Positions 1 through 10,030 of a DNA stretch of 64,000 bases are shown one piece after another (the stretch's first letter is position 1; every line of letters begins with the position of its first letter). Source of the DNA: Lentibacillus cibarius (lineage in GTDB: Bacteria > Bacillota > Bacilli > Bacillales > Amphibacillaceae). The notes under the pieces were generated by a model, which saw only the letters and a list, made by a program, of their open reading frames with translations, was not told the origin of the DNA and did no database searches. Location: assembly GCF_005887555.1 (NCBI RefSeq), contig NZ_VCIA01000001.1, positions 1,612,001 through 1,676,000 on the forward strand. The letters are read 5' to 3'. Both the position numbers and the translations under genes were made by a program.

Positions 1-370
1 TTTTTGGCGTTTCCTCTTTTTCCTGTTTTTCCTGTTTTTCCTGTTTTTCCTCTTTTTTCTGTTTTTTCTTTTTCGACTTTTTCTTCGGTGTGGCAGCCAC
101 TTCTTCGTCTATCTGTTCGACGGGATACCAGCGCTTCAGCCCCCAAATTCCTGCACTTGCATTGAGAAATCTGCCGTCAACCGTTAAATCTGTGTAAAAT
201 TGTGCAATGAACTCATGTTTCTTTTCTTCAGTAAAACCTTTAAGGTCTGCTGTTTTGTCATAAAGCTCATTAAAATCCAATGCTCTCCGTTCATCCAGTA
301 AAATTTCATGGGCCAATTCAAGCATTGATTTCACTTCAAGTTCTTCGCGGCTGTATTCCTTTATACTCAC
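1..370 (-). CDS. rpoE: RNA polymerase delta subunit RpoE, C-terminus cut off by the window edge
   Basis: Delta is a Gram-positive-specific RNA polymerase subunit that speeds enzyme recycling and sharpens promoter response to initiating NTPs. The visible 123 residues contain the folded N-terminal HARE-HTH domain (residues 1-90, with FYTDLTVDGRF at 58-68 and WGLKRWYP at 76-83), followed by a lysine tract from residue 96. I chose the GTG at 370 because AAAAGGGAG lies just upstream and the protein aligns from its first residue with the family. The tail is odd: after the usual lysine stretch it becomes repeated Glu-Lys-Gln (about residues 107-120), whereas the B. subtilis tail turns strongly acidic. 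The acidic part may follow outside the window. In B. subtilis rpoE lies beside acdA, as it does here apart from icmF and tetR. Identification is firm; the start codon is likely. Confidence 0.95.
   Translation of the reverse strand, partial: MSIKEYSREELEVKSMLELAHEILLDERRALDFNELYDKTADLKGFTEEKKHEFIAQFYTDLTVDGRFLNASAGIWGLKRWYPVEQIDEEVAATPKKKSKKKKQKKEEKQEKQEKQEKEETPK
17..52. repeat. 9-bp tandem repeat inside the rpoE tail
   Basis: The unit TTTTTCCTG occurs three times in perfect tandem followed by a one-base variant (TTTTTCCTC), and degenerate copies continue to about position 70. On the minus strand it encodes repeated Glu-Lys-Gln. The 9-bp period keeps the reading frame, so copy number can change without a frameshift. 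Confidence 0.85.
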
Positions 371-445
371 GATACCGCACTCCCTTTTCCATGTATTTCA
401 TTAATCAAGGCTAGCATGCCTGATAGAAACGCCCTATACGCTTAA

Positions 446-475
446 ATCATACCATTCATTATAAACAAAACTCAA
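446..475 (-). promoter_or_regulatory. Likely sigma-A promoter of rpoE
   Basis: On the minus strand TTGAGT (470-475) and TATGAT (446-451) are separated by 18 bp, about 75 bp upstream of the rpoE GTG. The -10 is good and the -35 moderate. No clear intrinsic terminator for icmF is visible in the 237-bp rpoE-icmF gap. Confidence 0.5.
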
Positions 476-607
476 TGAAATATGCCAGCGTAAACCGTGA
501 AAAAGTAACAGTTAGAACAAGAAAGGCAGTGAGATAACGCGCGAGAAGCCTTCAACTGTATAGAACCGGTTGATTCTCTTAAGGCCCCGCCATAAATGAA
601 GTGCCCA

Positions 608-3600
608 CTACATGTTCCGTCGATATTGACCGCCGACCTCGTACAATGCATTTGTGATCTGGCCGAGACTTGCCATCCGGACGGTTTCCATCAACTCCGC
701 GAAAATGTTGCCTCCCGATGCCGCTGTTTCTTTCAGTCGATCAAGGGCCGCTTTTGCTTCTGCAGCATGGGCTTCCTGGAATTTCTGCAGTTCCGCGATC
801 TGGTGCTCTTTTTCCTCTTTGGATGCACGCGCAAGCTCCATCGATTCCGTCTGTTCTTCTTCGGGCGGATTTGGATTCAGGTACGTATTCACACCGACAA
901 TCGGTAATTCACCGGAATGTTTCATCCCTTCATAGTACATCGATTCTTCCTGGATCTTGCCACGCTGGTATTGGCGTTCCATCGCACCAAGGACCCCGCC
1001 GCGATCATTCATTTTTTCAAATTCCTGCAGCACCGCTTCCTCCACAAGGTCAGTGAGTTCCTCGACGATAAACGAACCTTGCAAGGAATTTTCCGTTTTG
1101 GTCAGCCCAAATTCTTTATTGATGATCATCTGGATTGCCATCGCCCGTCTGACGGATTCTTCTGTCGGTGTGGTAATCGCCTCGTCGTACGCATTCGTGT
1201 GCAAGGAGTTCGTGTTGTCCTGAATGGCTAAAAGTGCCTGCAGTGTCGTCCGGATATCATTAAAGTCCATTTCCTGTGCGTGCAGGGAGCGTCCTGACGT
1301 CTGGATATGGTACTTCAACTTCTGGCTCCGTTCGTTCGCCCCGTATTTATCGCGCATGACAATCGCCCAGATGCGACGGGCTACCCGGCCAATCACCGTA
1401 TATTCCGGATCAAGCCCGTTGGAGAAGAAGAAAGACAGGTTCCGTGCGAAATCATTCACATCCATACCTCTGCTCAAATAATACTCCACATACGTAAACC
1501 CGTTAGCAAGCGTAAAGGCCAGCTGGGTGATCGGGTTGGCCCCGGCTTCAGCGATATGGTAGCCGGAAATCGATACCGAATAATAGTTGCGAACCTGTTT
1601 ATCAATAAAGTACTCCTGAATATCCCCCATCATGCGCAAGGCAAATTCGGTGGAGAAAATGCATGTATTCTGGCCTTGATCCTCTTTTAAAATATCCGCC
1701 TGCACTGTACCACGGACGATGGAAATGGTGTCATCCCGCAGTTGTTCGTATTCTTCCTGTGTCGGTTCACGTCCGTTTTCATCTTTGAATTTCGCCACTT
1801 GCTGATCAATCGCCGTATTGAAAAACATCGCCAAAATAATCGGCGCCGGGCCGTTAATCGTCATCGATACGGACGTTTTCGGATCGGTCAGATCAAATCC
1901 GTCGAACAGCTTTTTCATATCATCGAGCGTACAGATACTGACCCCGCTCTCACCCACTTTTCCGTAAATATCCGGACGTGGCGCCGGGTCTTCCCCGTAC
2001 AAGGTGACCGAATCAAATGCGGTCGACAAGCGTTTTGCCTCGCTGTCTTTCGATAAATAATGAAAACGGCGATTCGTCCGCTCCGGCGTCCCTTCACCGG
2101 CAAACTGGCGGGTCGGGTCTTCCCCTTTACGCTTAAACGGAAAAACACCTGCTGTAAACGGAAACGCACCAGGCACATTTTCCTTCATGAGCCAGGCAAG
2201 CCGCTCGCCCCAGTCTTGGTATTTCGGCAGGATCACTTTAGGAATCTTTAGCCCTGAAATCGATTCGGTCGTCAGCTCCATCTCCAATTGTTTATCCCGT
2301 ACCGTATAGGTCATTTTGTCACCGCTGTACTGTTCTTCCAGCGTATCCCAAGAATCGAGCAGTTTTTTGGCGGAAGGGTCTAATTTTTCCTGATACACTT
2401 CCATTTGCTTATCAACCGACTGCACGCCTGCGTCATCATCCAGCACTTGTTTCGCCCCGTCCAGCTGGTATAGTTTACGGGCAATGTCACTTTCTCGGTC
2501 AACCTGCTTATGATAATTGCGGACATGTGTAGCAATCTCACGCAAATAGTGGCGGCGCTCGTTGGTAATAATCATGTTTTTCTTCTCGGCGATGGTGTGC
2601 CGATCAAAATCGACCTGAACGTCCCAGCCAAACCGGTCGTTCAACGTATCGATTACTGATGCAAACAATGCATTCGTTCCGGCATCGTTAAACTGGCTGG
2701 CAATGGTGCCAAACACCGGAAATTGACTTTTATCCTGGCCGAACAATAAGTGACTGCGCTCATATTGTTTGCGCACTTGGCTGAGCGCGTCTTCAGAACC
2801 TTTTTGCTCAAATTTATTAATCACAATAAAGTCGGCAAAGTCAATCATATCAATCTTTTCCAGCTGTGATGGGGCACCGAATTCGGCCGTCATGACATAC
2901 ATGGACAAATCGGTCACATCAGTGATAGCAGCATCCCCTTGGCCGATTCCGCTCGTTTCAACGATAATGAAATCATAGCCAGAAGCACGGACGACGTCAA
3001 TGACATCCTGAAGGGACTTTGTCAGCTCGGTCCGCGACTGGCGTGTGGCCAATGAACGCATATAAACACGTTGATTGAAGATAGCGTTCATCCGGATTCG
3101 GTCACCTAAAAGCGCCCCACCTGTTTTCTTTTTCGTCGGGTCAATCGAAAGGATAGCGATTTTTTTGTCCGGGATTTCGTTGACGAACCGGCGAATCAAT
3201 TCATCGGTCAATGAACTTTTCCCGGAGCCGCCTGTACCGGTAATGCCAATAACCGGTGCCTGATTGGACGCTGTCTGCAACGAATCAAGCACTTGTTGCC
3301 GGCCATCATCATCCGGCTGATTTTCCATATACGTAATGAATCGGGCAACAGCCTGGCGGTCACCTGCATACAATTTTTCCCAACTGTCTTTCAAGTCAAA
3401 GGATGGAGTATAGTCGCATTCCTCCATCATGACATTGATCATACCTTGGAGACCTAATTCGCGGCCATCATTCGGTGAAAAAATGTGGGACACACCATAG
3501 TCCTCAAGCTCTTTAATCTCCCTTGGGATAATCACACCGCCGCCACCGCCATACACGTTAATATGGTCGGCACCTAATTCACGCAACAAATCTACCATAT

Positions 3601-3844
3601 ATTTAAAGTATTCGACGTGGCCGCCCTGGTAGGATGAAATGGCAATCCCTTGAGCGTCTTCCTGAATCGCGGCATAAACGACTTCCTCCACCGAACGGTT
3701 ATGACCGAGATGGACAACTTCCGCCCCGCTCGACTGCAGAATGCGCCGCATAATATTAATCGACACATCATGCCCGTCATACAGACTTGATGCTGTTACA
3801 AAGCGAACAGGGTTGACCGGTTTATAAATCTGCACTTGCTCCAT
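608..3844 (-). CDS. icmF: Fused isobutyryl-CoA mutase IcmF (adenosylcobalamin-dependent)
   Basis: IcmF interconverts isobutyryl-CoA and n-butyryl-CoA with coenzyme B12 and carries its own G-protein chaperone. The 1078-residue protein shows the fused order: B12-binding domain (about 10-145, DGHD at 23-26 with the cobalt-ligand His25), a MeaB-like GTPase (P-loop GTGGSGKSS at 203-211), a linker, then the TIM-barrel mutase domain (about 520-1078, starting near [16 protein letters not shown]). The open frame extends upstream to 4183, but ATG 3844 follows AGGGGG and gives the usual family length of about 1090. The neighbouring acyl-CoA dehydrogenases, hydroxyacyl-CoA dehydrogenase and thiolase suggest it feeds branched-chain acyl-CoA (for example from valine) into beta-oxidation. 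Some IcmF enzymes also act on pivalyl- or isovaleryl-CoA, which cannot be judged from sequence here. Confidence 0.95.
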   Translation of the reverse strand: MEQVQIYKPVNPVRFVTASSLYDGHDVSINIMRRILQSSGAEVVHLGHNRSVEEVVYAAIQEDAQGIAISSYQGGHVEYFKYMVDLLRELGADHINVYGGGGGVIIPREIKELEDYGVSHIFSPNDGRELGLQGMINVMMEECDYTPSFDLKDSWEKLYAGDRQAVARFITYMENQPDDDGRQQVLDSLQTASNQAPVIGITGTGGSGKSSLTDELIRRFVNEIPDKKIAILSIDPTKKKTGGALLGDRIRMNAIFNQRVYMRSLATRQSRTELTKSLQDVIDVVRASGYDFIIVETSGIGQGDAAITDVTDLSMYVMTAEFGAPSQLEKIDMIDFADFIVINKFEQKGSEDALSQVRKQYERSHLLFGQDKSQFPVFGTIASQFNDAGTNALFASVIDTLNDRFGWDVQVDFDRHTIAEKKNMIITNERRHYLREIATHVRNYHKQVDRESDIARKLYQLDGAKQVLDDDAGVQSVDKQMEVYQEKLDPSAKKLLDSWDTLEEQYSGDKMTYTVRDKQLEMELTTESISGLKIPKVILPKYQDWGERLAWLMKENVPGAFPFTAGVFPFKRKGEDPTRQFAGEGTPERTNRRFHYLSKDSEAKRLSTAFDSVTLYGEDPAPRPDIYGKVGESGVSICTLDDMKKLFDGFDLTDPKTSVSMTINGPAPIILAMFFNTAIDQQVAKFKDENGREPTQEEYEQLRDDTISIVRGTVQADILKEDQGQNTCIFSTEFALRMMGDIQEYFIDKQVRNYYSVSISGYHIAEAGANPITQLAFTLANGFTYVEYYLSRGMDVNDFARNLSFFFSNGLDPEYTVIGRVARRIWAIVMRDKYGANERSQKLKYHIQTSGRSLHAQEMDFNDIRTTLQALLAIQDNTNSLHTNAYDEAITTPTEESVRRAMAIQMIINKEFGLTKTENSLQGSFIVEELTDLVEEAVLQEFEKMNDRGGVLGAMERQYQRGKIQEESMYYEGMKHSGELPIVGVNTYLNPNPPEEEQTESMELARASKEEKEHQIAELQKFQEAHAAEAKAALDRLKETAASGGNIFAELMETVRMASLGQITNALYEVGGQYRRNM

Positions 3845-4022
3845 GATAATCCCCCTTGTGTAAGTTATTCTGTGCGTGAATCTCCTGCGATTTGGTTCAT
3901 TCGCCAAGCGCGGAAGTGTATGTAACGCAACTGTCCCAAAACTGGCTGACCACATACGACCGATGTGATTGTAAGGTGATTGACCCAGCTTCTGCACGCG
4001 GCAAGTGGTCAACTTATTGACG

Positions 4023-4667
4023 TTAATCCGTTTGTGCTGCTGCCTGCCCCGGGTCGGCAATCGCCAACGCTTGCAGTACATAGTGGATTTGCCGTTCGAT
4101 ATAGGTCTCAAGCGTGAATTGCTTTTGCAGCATCCACCGTCTGAATCCCCACATCTGCCCCTGCACAAAGATGTTGTTAGCAAGCAATGTAGCGTCCTGC
4201 CTGGAACTGGATGCCGGCAGACAAGTCACCATGACGTTTTCCAGCATGCTGACCATATCGCGTTCTTTGGTAAGGACGTATTCTCTCGTTTCTTTTTTTA
4301 GCGATTTAACTTCCTGATACATGATGATAACTTCCTCTTGCATGTCATCCATTAGTTGGAAGTATGCGGTAATCACTCGTTTAAGGTTGGCAACGGGTGG
4401 GCTGTTCCAGTCAATAGCCGCTTCCAAGCGTTCTCTAAACCGCTCATAAATCGCGTTACATACGAGAAAAAGCACATCTTCTTTCGTGCGGATATATTCG
4501 TAAAGCGTACCAATGCTAAAACCTGATGCCTTTGCGATTTCCCTTGTTGTCGTGCGATGGAATCCCTTTTCTTTAAACAGGGTGATTGCCCCTTTAATCA
4601 TTTGGCTGCGTCGTTTTTCAACCAATTCGGCATCCTTCACATTGGATAAAATTCGGCTGTCAGTCAT
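4023..4667 (-). CDS. TetR/AcrR-family transcriptional regulator, FadR-like
   Basis: The 214-residue protein has a typical TetR N-terminal helix-turn-helix at about residues 25-70 ([20 protein letters not shown], then [16 protein letters not shown]) and a variable C-terminal ligand domain. ATG 4667 is preceded by GGAAGGGGGC. It lies between icmF and the acyl-CoA dehydrogenase genes on the same strand, so it probably represses this acyl-CoA cluster and responds to an acyl-CoA. That is inference. FadR-like palindromes at 12374-12391 (fadF promoter) and 10013-10030 (upstream of the thiolase) are plausible targets. No such palindrome was found in front of tetR or icmF. Confidence 0.85.
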   Translation of the reverse strand: MTDSRILSNVKDAELVEKRRSQMIKGAITLFKEKGFHRTTTREIAKASGFSIGTLYEYIRTKEDVLFLVCNAIYERFRERLEAAIDWNSPPVANLKRVITAYFQLMDDMQEEVIIMYQEVKSLKKETREYVLTKERDMVSMLENVMVTCLPASSSRQDATLLANNIFVQGQMWGFRRWMLQKQFTLETYIERQIHYVLQALAIADPGQAAAQTD

Positions 4668-4726
4668 TTCAAGCCCCCTTCCTATTTCTGTATTGAGGCT
4701 GCATGCCGTCGGGTGCGTTTTGGCTC

Positions 4727-4916
4727 GGGCCGCGCGAATTTCCTGACTGTCGCGTGAGCTTCTGCCTAGGCAGCGTGAGTTTCGGCCAGGCCGCGCGAAT
4801 TTGTGAACTTCAGCGAAAATCTTGTGAACTTCAGCGGAATTTGTGACAACTTTAGCGAAAATCTTGTGAACTTCAGCGGAATTTGTGACAACTTTAGCGA
4901 AATCGACCGTGATCGC
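4727..4916 (-). repeat. Mosaic array of 20-21 bp repeats abutting the acdA stop codon
   Basis: About nine head-to-tail units of 20-21 bp fill the gap between acdA and tetR. The first four (from 4729) are of the GC-rich type (GCCGCGCGAATTT plus about 7 bp). The following ones, from about 4808, change to TTCAGCG(A/G)AAATCTTGTGAAC-like units of 21 bp and alternate as a 42-bp higher-order repeat. Both types run in one continuous register, which links two repeat families. The array ends three bases before the acdA stop codon. A spurious frame through it encodes a heptad repeat (NFSENLV, NFSGICD). Confidence 0.85.
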
Positions 4917-4919
4917 TCC

Positions 4920-6059
4920 TTATTTCGTCAGCATGCGCCCGATAACGAGCCGTTGGATTTCATTGGTTCCTTCATAAATTTGGGTGATTTTTGCATCACG
5001 CATGTATCGTTCGACCGGGTAATCTTTCGTGTAGCCGTACCCGCCGAAAATTTGCACGGCTTCAGTTGTGATCCGCATCGCCGCATCACCGGAAAATAAT
5101 TTGGACATGGCTGATGCTTTGCCGTACGGTTTTCCTTCTGACTCGAGCCAGGCCGCTTGATAGGTTAATAGACGGGATGCCTCCACTTCCGTTGCCATGT
5201 CGGCCAATTTAAATGATATGCCTTGATTTGCTGCGATTGGTTTGCCGAATTGTTCGCGTTCTTTCGCGTAATCCACCGCAGCATCGAGCGCGCCTTGGGC
5301 AATGCCGAGTGCCTGTGCGGCAATTCCGTTACGTCCACCATCAAGGGTTGACATGGCAATCTTGAATCCTTGTCCTTCTTCCCCGAGCAGATTTGCTTTT
5401 GGAACTCGGCAGTTGTCAAAAATTAGCTCGGTCGTTGGTGACGAACGGATACCCAGTTTCTTTTCTTTCTTGCCGAATGTGAATCCGTCCATTTCTTTTT
5501 CCACAATGAACGCACTGATGCCTTTGTGTTTTGCTTCCGGATCGGTAATGGCAAAAACGATATAAATATCCGCAACACCACCGTTAGTAATCCACACTTT
5601 ATTGCCGTTTAAAATATAGTCATCACCGTCTTTTTTAGCAACGGTTTTCATAGCAGCGGCATCACTGCCTGACCCTGGTTCGGACAGTGCATATGCGCCA
5701 AGTGCTTCCCCGGTTGCCAGCCGGTACAAAAATGTTTTCTTCTGTTCTTCGCTTCCATACTTATAAATCGGCCAGCTGGCAAGCGACAAGTGTGCCGACA
5801 GCGTCACACCTGTGGAGGCGCAGACACGTGACAACTCTTCCACCGCAATACAATAGCTTACAAAATCCGCACCAATGCCGCCGTATGCTTCCGGCCACGG
5901 GATACCGGTCAAGCCAAGTTCCGCCATTTTATCGAAAATCGCACGGTCAAAGCGTTCCTCTTCATCCCGTTCCGCGGCTGTCGGCTCCACATCGTTCTTG
6001 GCAAAATCACGCACCATTTTACGTAGCATTTCTTGTTCTTCGGTTAATTGAAAATTCAT
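4920..6059 (-). CDS. acdA: Acyl-CoA dehydrogenase AcdA
   Basis: FAD enzyme that introduces the alpha-beta double bond into acyl-CoA and passes electrons to electron-transfer flavoprotein. The 379-residue length is exactly usual. Visible are the N-terminal helical domain, the FAD/substrate segment [11 protein letters not shown] (about 130-140), WITNGG, and the C-terminal YEGTNEIQR, whose Glu363 is the expected catalytic base of short-chain members. It closely resembles B. subtilis AcdA, the gene next to rpoE there. It is followed 36 bp upstream by a second dehydrogenase gene on the same strand, so the two are probably co-transcribed. The exact chain preference (short or branched) is not certain. 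Confidence 0.93.
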   Translation of the reverse strand: MNFQLTEEQEMLRKMVRDFAKNDVEPTAAERDEEERFDRAIFDKMAELGLTGIPWPEAYGGIGADFVSYCIAVEELSRVCASTGVTLSAHLSLASWPIYKYGSEEQKKTFLYRLATGEALGAYALSEPGSGSDAAAMKTVAKKDGDDYILNGNKVWITNGGVADIYIVFAITDPEAKHKGISAFIVEKEMDGFTFGKKEKKLGIRSSPTTELIFDNCRVPKANLLGEEGQGFKIAMSTLDGGRNGIAAQALGIAQGALDAAVDYAKEREQFGKPIAANQGISFKLADMATEVEASRLLTYQAAWLESEGKPYGKASAMSKLFSGDAAMRITTEAVQIFGGYGYTKDYPVERYMRDAKITQIYEGTNEIQRLVIGRMLTK

Positions 6060-6095
6060 TGTCTAGATCCCCTTCCTTGTTGGACATATTGCGTT

Positions 6096-7235
6096 TTACT
6101 GCAGCAAGTTTTTCGCGATTACTTTATGCTGGATTTCATTGGTCCCTTCATAAATCTCGGTCACTTTCGCATCACGGAAAAAGCGCTCCACTGGGTAATC
6201 TTCCGTGTAACCGTACCCGCCGTATACTTGCACCGCTTCGATGGCGGCGCGCCTTGCCGTTTTGGATGCGTACATTTTAGCCATGGACGCTTCCTTGCTA
6301 CATGGGACATTGAGCTGGACGAGTGATGCGGCCTGGTAAGTTAATAGTTTGGCAGCTTCCACTTCTGTCGCCATATCGGCAAGCTTGAATGCGATGCCTT
6401 GATTTTTGGCAATTGGCTTGCCGAATTGTTCCCGCTCGCCCGCATACGCACAGGCATGCTCCAACGACGCCTCGGCAATTCCTAAGGCCTGTGCCGCAAT
6501 ACCGATGCGGCCGACATTTAAGTTTGCCAGGGCAATGTTGAATCCGTCGCCTTCTGTACCGAGCAGCTGGTCTTCGGAAACGGTACAATTGTCAAAATTG
6601 AGCTGAACTGTACTGGAGCCATGCAGTCCCATTTTCCGCTCTGACTTACCGATGACTAGACCTGGCGTGTTTTTTTCGACAATAAACGCACTAATCCCCT
6701 TTGACCCCTGTTCATCCTGTGTTCGGGCGAATGTAATATATGTATCCGCCTCCCCACCATTGGTAATAAAAGCTTTGGAGCCGTTCAGGATATAGTGATC
6801 TCCATCCTTTTTCGCTTTCGTACGCATGCTGGAAATATCCGACCCCGCACCTGGCTCCGTCAGTGCAAACGCACCAAGAAACTCACCGGATGCTAGTTTC
6901 GGTAAGTAATATGACTTCTGCTGATCCGTGCCGAATGCCAGAATCGGATTGGTGCCAACAGATGTATGCACGGATAAAATGACACCGAGTGCCGCACTCA
7001 CCTTGGACAGTTCATTGATTGCCGTGATGTATGATGTGTAGTCCATCCCACTACCGCCATACGCCTCAGGGATAGGAATCCCCATCAGGCCGAGTTCGCC
7101 CATCTTTTTAATTAATTCAGTCGGAAAACGTTCTTCCCGCTCCATACGCTCTACTTCCGGCTTGACTTCCTTCTCGGCAAAATCACGGACCATGCGGCGC
7201 ATCATTTCTTGTTCGTCGGTTAATTGCAAATTCAT
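6096..7235 (-). CDS. Second acyl-CoA dehydrogenase (butyryl-CoA dehydrogenase type)
   Basis: A 379-residue paralogue of the downstream AcdA, carrying the same landmarks: FALTEPGAGSD, FITNGG, and the C-terminal YEGTNEIQH with putative catalytic Glu363. It resembles short-chain (butyryl-CoA, MmgC-like) enzymes, so it may act on the n-butyryl-CoA made by IcmF. That is inference. It is 32 bp downstream of the hydroxyacyl-CoA dehydrogenase gene and 36 bp upstream of acdA, all on the minus strand, consistent with an operon. The start ATG at 7235 has GGGGGA in front of it. Confidence 0.92.
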   Translation of the reverse strand: MNLQLTDEQEMMRRMVRDFAEKEVKPEVERMEREERFPTELIKKMGELGLMGIPIPEAYGGSGMDYTSYITAINELSKVSAALGVILSVHTSVGTNPILAFGTDQQKSYYLPKLASGEFLGAFALTEPGAGSDISSMRTKAKKDGDHYILNGSKAFITNGGEADTYITFARTQDEQGSKGISAFIVEKNTPGLVIGKSERKMGLHGSSTVQLNFDNCTVSEDQLLGTEGDGFNIALANLNVGRIGIAAQALGIAEASLEHACAYAGEREQFGKPIAKNQGIAFKLADMATEVEAAKLLTYQAASLVQLNVPCSKEASMAKMYASKTARRAAIEAVQVYGGYGYTEDYPVERFFRDAKVTEIYEGTNEIQHKVIAKNLLQ

Positions 7236-7267
7236 CGCTATGTCCCCCTCCTAGTCATTCCTAGCTG

Positions 7268-8122
7268 CTAGGACTCATATTGGTAAAAGCCACGTCCAGA
7301 TTTTTTACCGAGCCAGCCGGCATTCACATACTTCCGTAACAATGGGCATGGACGGTATTTGCTGTCTTTGTATCCATCATGGAGTACTTCCATAATGTAG
7401 AGACAGGTATCCAGGCCGATAAAGTCAGCCAGTGTCAGCGGTCCCATCGGATGGTTCATACCAAGCTTCATGACGGTATCCACGTCCTCGACTGATGCCA
7501 CGCCTTCATGAACGGCAAAAATAGCTTCATTGATCATTGGCATTAAAATGCGGTTAGCAGCAAATCCGGGCGCATCATCAACTTCAACCGATGTCTTAGA
7601 AAGTGCTGAAGCCATGTCCGCTATCTTCGTATAAGTGTCATCACTCGTTTGCAGTCCACGAATAATTTCAACCAGTTTCATGACAGGAACCGGATTCATA
7701 AAATGCATGCCAATGACTTGTTCGGGACGGTTGGTTGCTGCTGCAATTTCCGTAATTGAAACAGATGACGTATTCGTCGCAAGAATCGCGTGGGAAGGTG
7801 CATGGGCATCAAGCTCACGAAATACATTCTTTTTCACATCTGCATTTTCAACGATGGCTTCAATGGCCATGTCACACTTGCTTACGTCCTCCATCTCTGT
7901 TGCCGGTGTAAGCCGGTCGATTGCCTCTTGCTTCTCACTCTCGGTGATGCGCGATTTGTCCACCGCTTTGGCCAGACGCTTCTTAATCCCTTCTGTGCCG
8001 TTATGAAGTGCCTGTTCGTTTGCATCATGCAGGAAAACGTTGTAACCGGATTGGGCACATACTTGAGCGATCCCTGCTCCCATCTGCCCCGCACCGATCA
8101 CCATTACTTGTTTGATTGTCAT
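7268..8122 (-). CDS. mmgB: 3-hydroxybutyryl-CoA dehydrogenase
   Basis: NAD(P)-dependent oxidation of (S)-3-hydroxyacyl-CoA to 3-ketoacyl-CoA, the third step of beta-oxidation. The 284-residue protein has the Rossmann motif GAGQMG at 10-15, the catalytic-region motif HFMNPVPVMKLVE with His140, and the C-terminal domain with NHPMGPLTLADFIGLD. This is the length of HBDH/MmgB enzymes that lack a fused hydratase. A separate enoyl-CoA hydratase gene is not present in the window. Upstream lie 640 bp of repeats, so its promoter should be in 8123-8208, but no convincing one is visible. Confidence 0.93.
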   Translation of the reverse strand: MTIKQVMVIGAGQMGAGIAQVCAQSGYNVFLHDANEQALHNGTEGIKKRLAKAVDKSRITESEKQEAIDRLTPATEMEDVSKCDMAIEAIVENADVKKNVFRELDAHAPSHAILATNTSSVSITEIAAATNRPEQVIGMHFMNPVPVMKLVEIIRGLQTSDDTYTKIADMASALSKTSVEVDDAPGFAANRILMPMINEAIFAVHEGVASVEDVDTVMKLGMNHPMGPLTLADFIGLDTCLYIMEVLHDGYKDSKYRPCPLLRKYVNAGWLGKKSGRGFYQYES

Positions 8123-8208
8123 ATTATTGCCTCCTTTGTGGAATTGTTTTTTTGCCTGTGAGTCTTTTTGTAACTACTGTTTGCTTTTTTGCGAAGTTGA
8201 TATATAAT

Positions 8209-8511
8209 TATTGAAATGTTCTCTATAGGTACAACGACTTTTCGTCCACCGTCCGGGATCGCTCTGGGCGGATGCTTTCCGCGGGCACGGCCTCAGCCTC
8301 CTCGGAAGAAAACCGCTTCCTGCGGGGTCTTCAGACTCGTGCTGTTCCCGCAGGAGTCACCGCCCTCCGCTCACCCGGACTAGTAAAGTGGTGCACTCGT
8401 TTTTCTGTCACGATTCCTGCTTCAATCAATAAAAACAGCGGAGGAAATACATGCCCCTTCATAAGGGGTATGCCGACGTTGGGCGCATCACCCACTCTTG
8501 GTCGGCCTTCC
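8209..8511 (+). repeat. Long dispersed repeat, copy 1 (inverted partner at 61261-61567)
   Basis: About 300 bp here match the reverse complement of 61261-61567 closely over the whole length. Shared landmarks are TATAGGTAC(A/G)ACGACTTTT, GGGCGGATGCTTTCCGCGG, CAGACTCGTGCTGTTCCC, and AGGGGTATGCC(G/A)ACGTTGG. No open frame with a start signal crosses it. It contains inverted-repeat segments and fills the mmgB-thiolase gap together with 8533-8664. Confidence 0.85.
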
Positions 8512-8664
8512 TTACGACGGGAACAGTGGCCAGCAGGCTAAGTTCGCGACGTCCTGTCGCAACGCCTGCACTAGCACGTCCTGTGCGTCGGAGACCCCAC
8601 AGCGAGGTACGAGCGAGGAGGCTCACGGGTCACCCGCGGAAAGCGAAGTGTATTTCCGTAGCGG
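8436..8664. repeat. Composite palindromic repeat with terminal inverted arms
   Basis: The left arm CAGCGGAGGAAATAC (8436-8450) is inversely repeated by GTATTTCCGTAGCGG (8650-8664). Inside are a small hairpin block (CCCCTT-CAT-AAGGGG, 8454-8468, followed by a conserved TATGCCGACGTTGGGCGC) and a GTCCT-loop hairpin element (8533-8586). The same outer arms are found at 45350-45370 and 47146-47168. Confidence 0.75.
8533..8586 (+). repeat. GTCCT-loop hairpin element, copy A
   Basis: The outer stem GCAGGC (8533-8538) pairs with GCCTGC (8564-8569) and encloses an inner hairpin GCGAC-GTCCT-GTCGC (8546-8560). A second hairpin GCAC-GTCCT-GTGC follows at 8574-8586. Copies B, C and D lie at 41353, 41553 and 45213. 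Confidence 0.8.
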
Positions 8665-8764
8665 CGATTTAACACTTATACAAAGTTATGCCGCATTATC
8701 TTTTGTGTCAAAAGCATCTTCCTTTTAGAAAACGGCTTTGCCTAAATTACTGTTATGCCGCGTT

Positions 8765-9952
8765 TTAGTTGGCCGGTACTTCTACAAGAACGGCATCACC
8801 TTGGCCGCCGCCGCTGCAGATGGCTGCGATACCGAGACCGCCGCCCTGGCGTTTCAGTTCGTGGACGAGCGTTAAAATAATGCGGGCACCACTCGCCCCG
8901 ATTGGGTGACCCAACGCGACGGCACCACCGTTTACATTGACTTTTTCCGCATCAATACCGGCTATTTTGCCACTAGCCAGTGAGACGGCCGCGAACGCCT
9001 CGTTAATTTCAAAAAGGGCAATATCTTGCTTGGTGTAGCCGGTCTTTTCCAGCAGCTTATTGATGACAAGCCCTGGTGTTTTCGGAAAATCCTTCGCCTC
9101 CACTGCCACTTCCGCATGACCAAGGATGGTGGCCATTGGTGCTTTCCCGAGTTCCTTTGCTTTTTCGTCTGACATGACGACAAATGCGCCGGCACCATCG
9201 TTTACGCCTGGTGCGTTTCCGGCAGTAATCGTTCCATCTTTATCAAATGCCGGGCGTAATTTGGCGAGCTTTTCTGTATTTGTGTCCCGACGTGGCGCTT
9301 CGTCGGTATCCACTGTGATTGGGTCGCCTTTTCTTTGCGGTACATCGACCGGGACAATTTCATCAGCAAATTTACCCTCGTCAATGGCTTTCACCGCCCG
9401 CTGGTGACTGCGGTACGACCACTCATCCTGCGCTTCTCTCGTTAGCCCGTATTCTTCCGCGGTGCTGTTGCCATAACTACCCATGTGGACACCGGCAAAG
9501 GAACAAGTAAGCCCGTCGTGAACCATCATATCGACTACCTTTTTATCCCCCATACGGTTTCCCCAGCGCGCATCCGGCAACAAATACGGGGCATTGCTCA
9601 TGCTTTCCATCCCCCCGGCAACAATCACGTCTTCATCACCGGCCCGGATGAGCTGATCAGCAAGGGTAACACTGCGCAGCCCGGACGCACACACTTTATT
9701 GATGGTTTCCGTTTTGACGTCCCACGGAATACCCGCATCACGCGCTGCCTGCCGGGATGGAATCTGCCCCTGACCACCTTGCAGTACCATTCCCATGATT
9801 ACCTCATCAACCTTTTCACCGTCCAATCCAGCACGACTTAATGCTTCCCGTATGGCTGTACCACCAAGTTGCGGTGCTGTCAGCTGCTTCAGGCTTCCCC
9901 CAAAAGTACCAAACGGTGTCCGTGCACCGGATACTATAACTGCTTTGCGCAT
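8765..9952 (-). CDS. mmgA: Acetyl-CoA C-acetyltransferase (thiolase)
   Basis: Thiolase performs the last, thiolytic step of beta-oxidation or condenses two acetyl-CoA. The 395-residue protein has the three signatures: nucleophile Cys88 in NKVCASG, His349 in GHPIGASG, and Cys379 in CSGGGQGD. The length is normal. It lies between the repeat block and fadF in the minus-strand acyl-CoA cluster. A 7-4-7 palindrome (10013-10030) upstream resembles a TetR/FadR-type operator. The symbol follows the B. subtilis MmgA homologue; assignment as biosynthetic or degradative cannot be made from sequence alone. Confidence 0.93.
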   Translation of the reverse strand: MRKAVIVSGARTPFGTFGGSLKQLTAPQLGGTAIREALSRAGLDGEKVDEVIMGMVLQGGQGQIPSRQAARDAGIPWDVKTETINKVCASGLRSVTLADQLIRAGDEDVIVAGGMESMSNAPYLLPDARWGNRMGDKKVVDMMVHDGLTCSFAGVHMGSYGNSTAEEYGLTREAQDEWSYRSHQRAVKAIDEGKFADEIVPVDVPQRKGDPITVDTDEAPRRDTNTEKLAKLRPAFDKDGTITAGNAPGVNDGAGAFVVMSDEKAKELGKAPMATILGHAEVAVEAKDFPKTPGLVINKLLEKTGYTKQDIALFEINEAFAAVSLASGKIAGIDAEKVNVNGGAVALGHPIGASGARIILTLVHELKRQGGGLGIAAICSGGGQGDAVLVEVPAN

Positions 9953-10012
9953 AACTTCAACATCCTTTCCTTTTAGTAGATTTGTAGATTTCTGTGACAG
10001 CGGTTTCCTTAT

Positions 10013-10030
10013 TGACCGAACGCTCGCTCA
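10013..10030. promoter_or_regulatory. Putative TetR-type operator upstream of the thiolase
   Basis: TGACCGA-ACGC-TCGCTCA is an imperfect palindrome with 7-bp arms and a 4-bp centre, extended to TTGACCGA...TCGCTCAA at 10012-10031. It has the same 7-4-7 geometry as the FadR-like site in front of fadF, with T-to-C and A-to-G changes at symmetric positions. It is 61 bp upstream of the thiolase ATG. Confidence 0.4.

Noticed and set aside
3845..4183. Upstream extension of icmF to 4183.
   Set aside because: It would overlap the tetR gene. ATG 3844 has a good ribosome site and the correct family N-terminus.
5687..6280. 197-codon + strand frame over the acyl-CoA dehydrogenase genes.
   Set aside because: Antisense shadow of two strongly recognised genes, with no family and no start signal.
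8272..8728. Open frames of 70-90 codons in the repeat block at 8.2-8.7 kb and its copy at 61.3 kb.
   Set aside because: They lie in palindromic repeat DNA, lack ribosome sites and are not in a conserved frame between copies.
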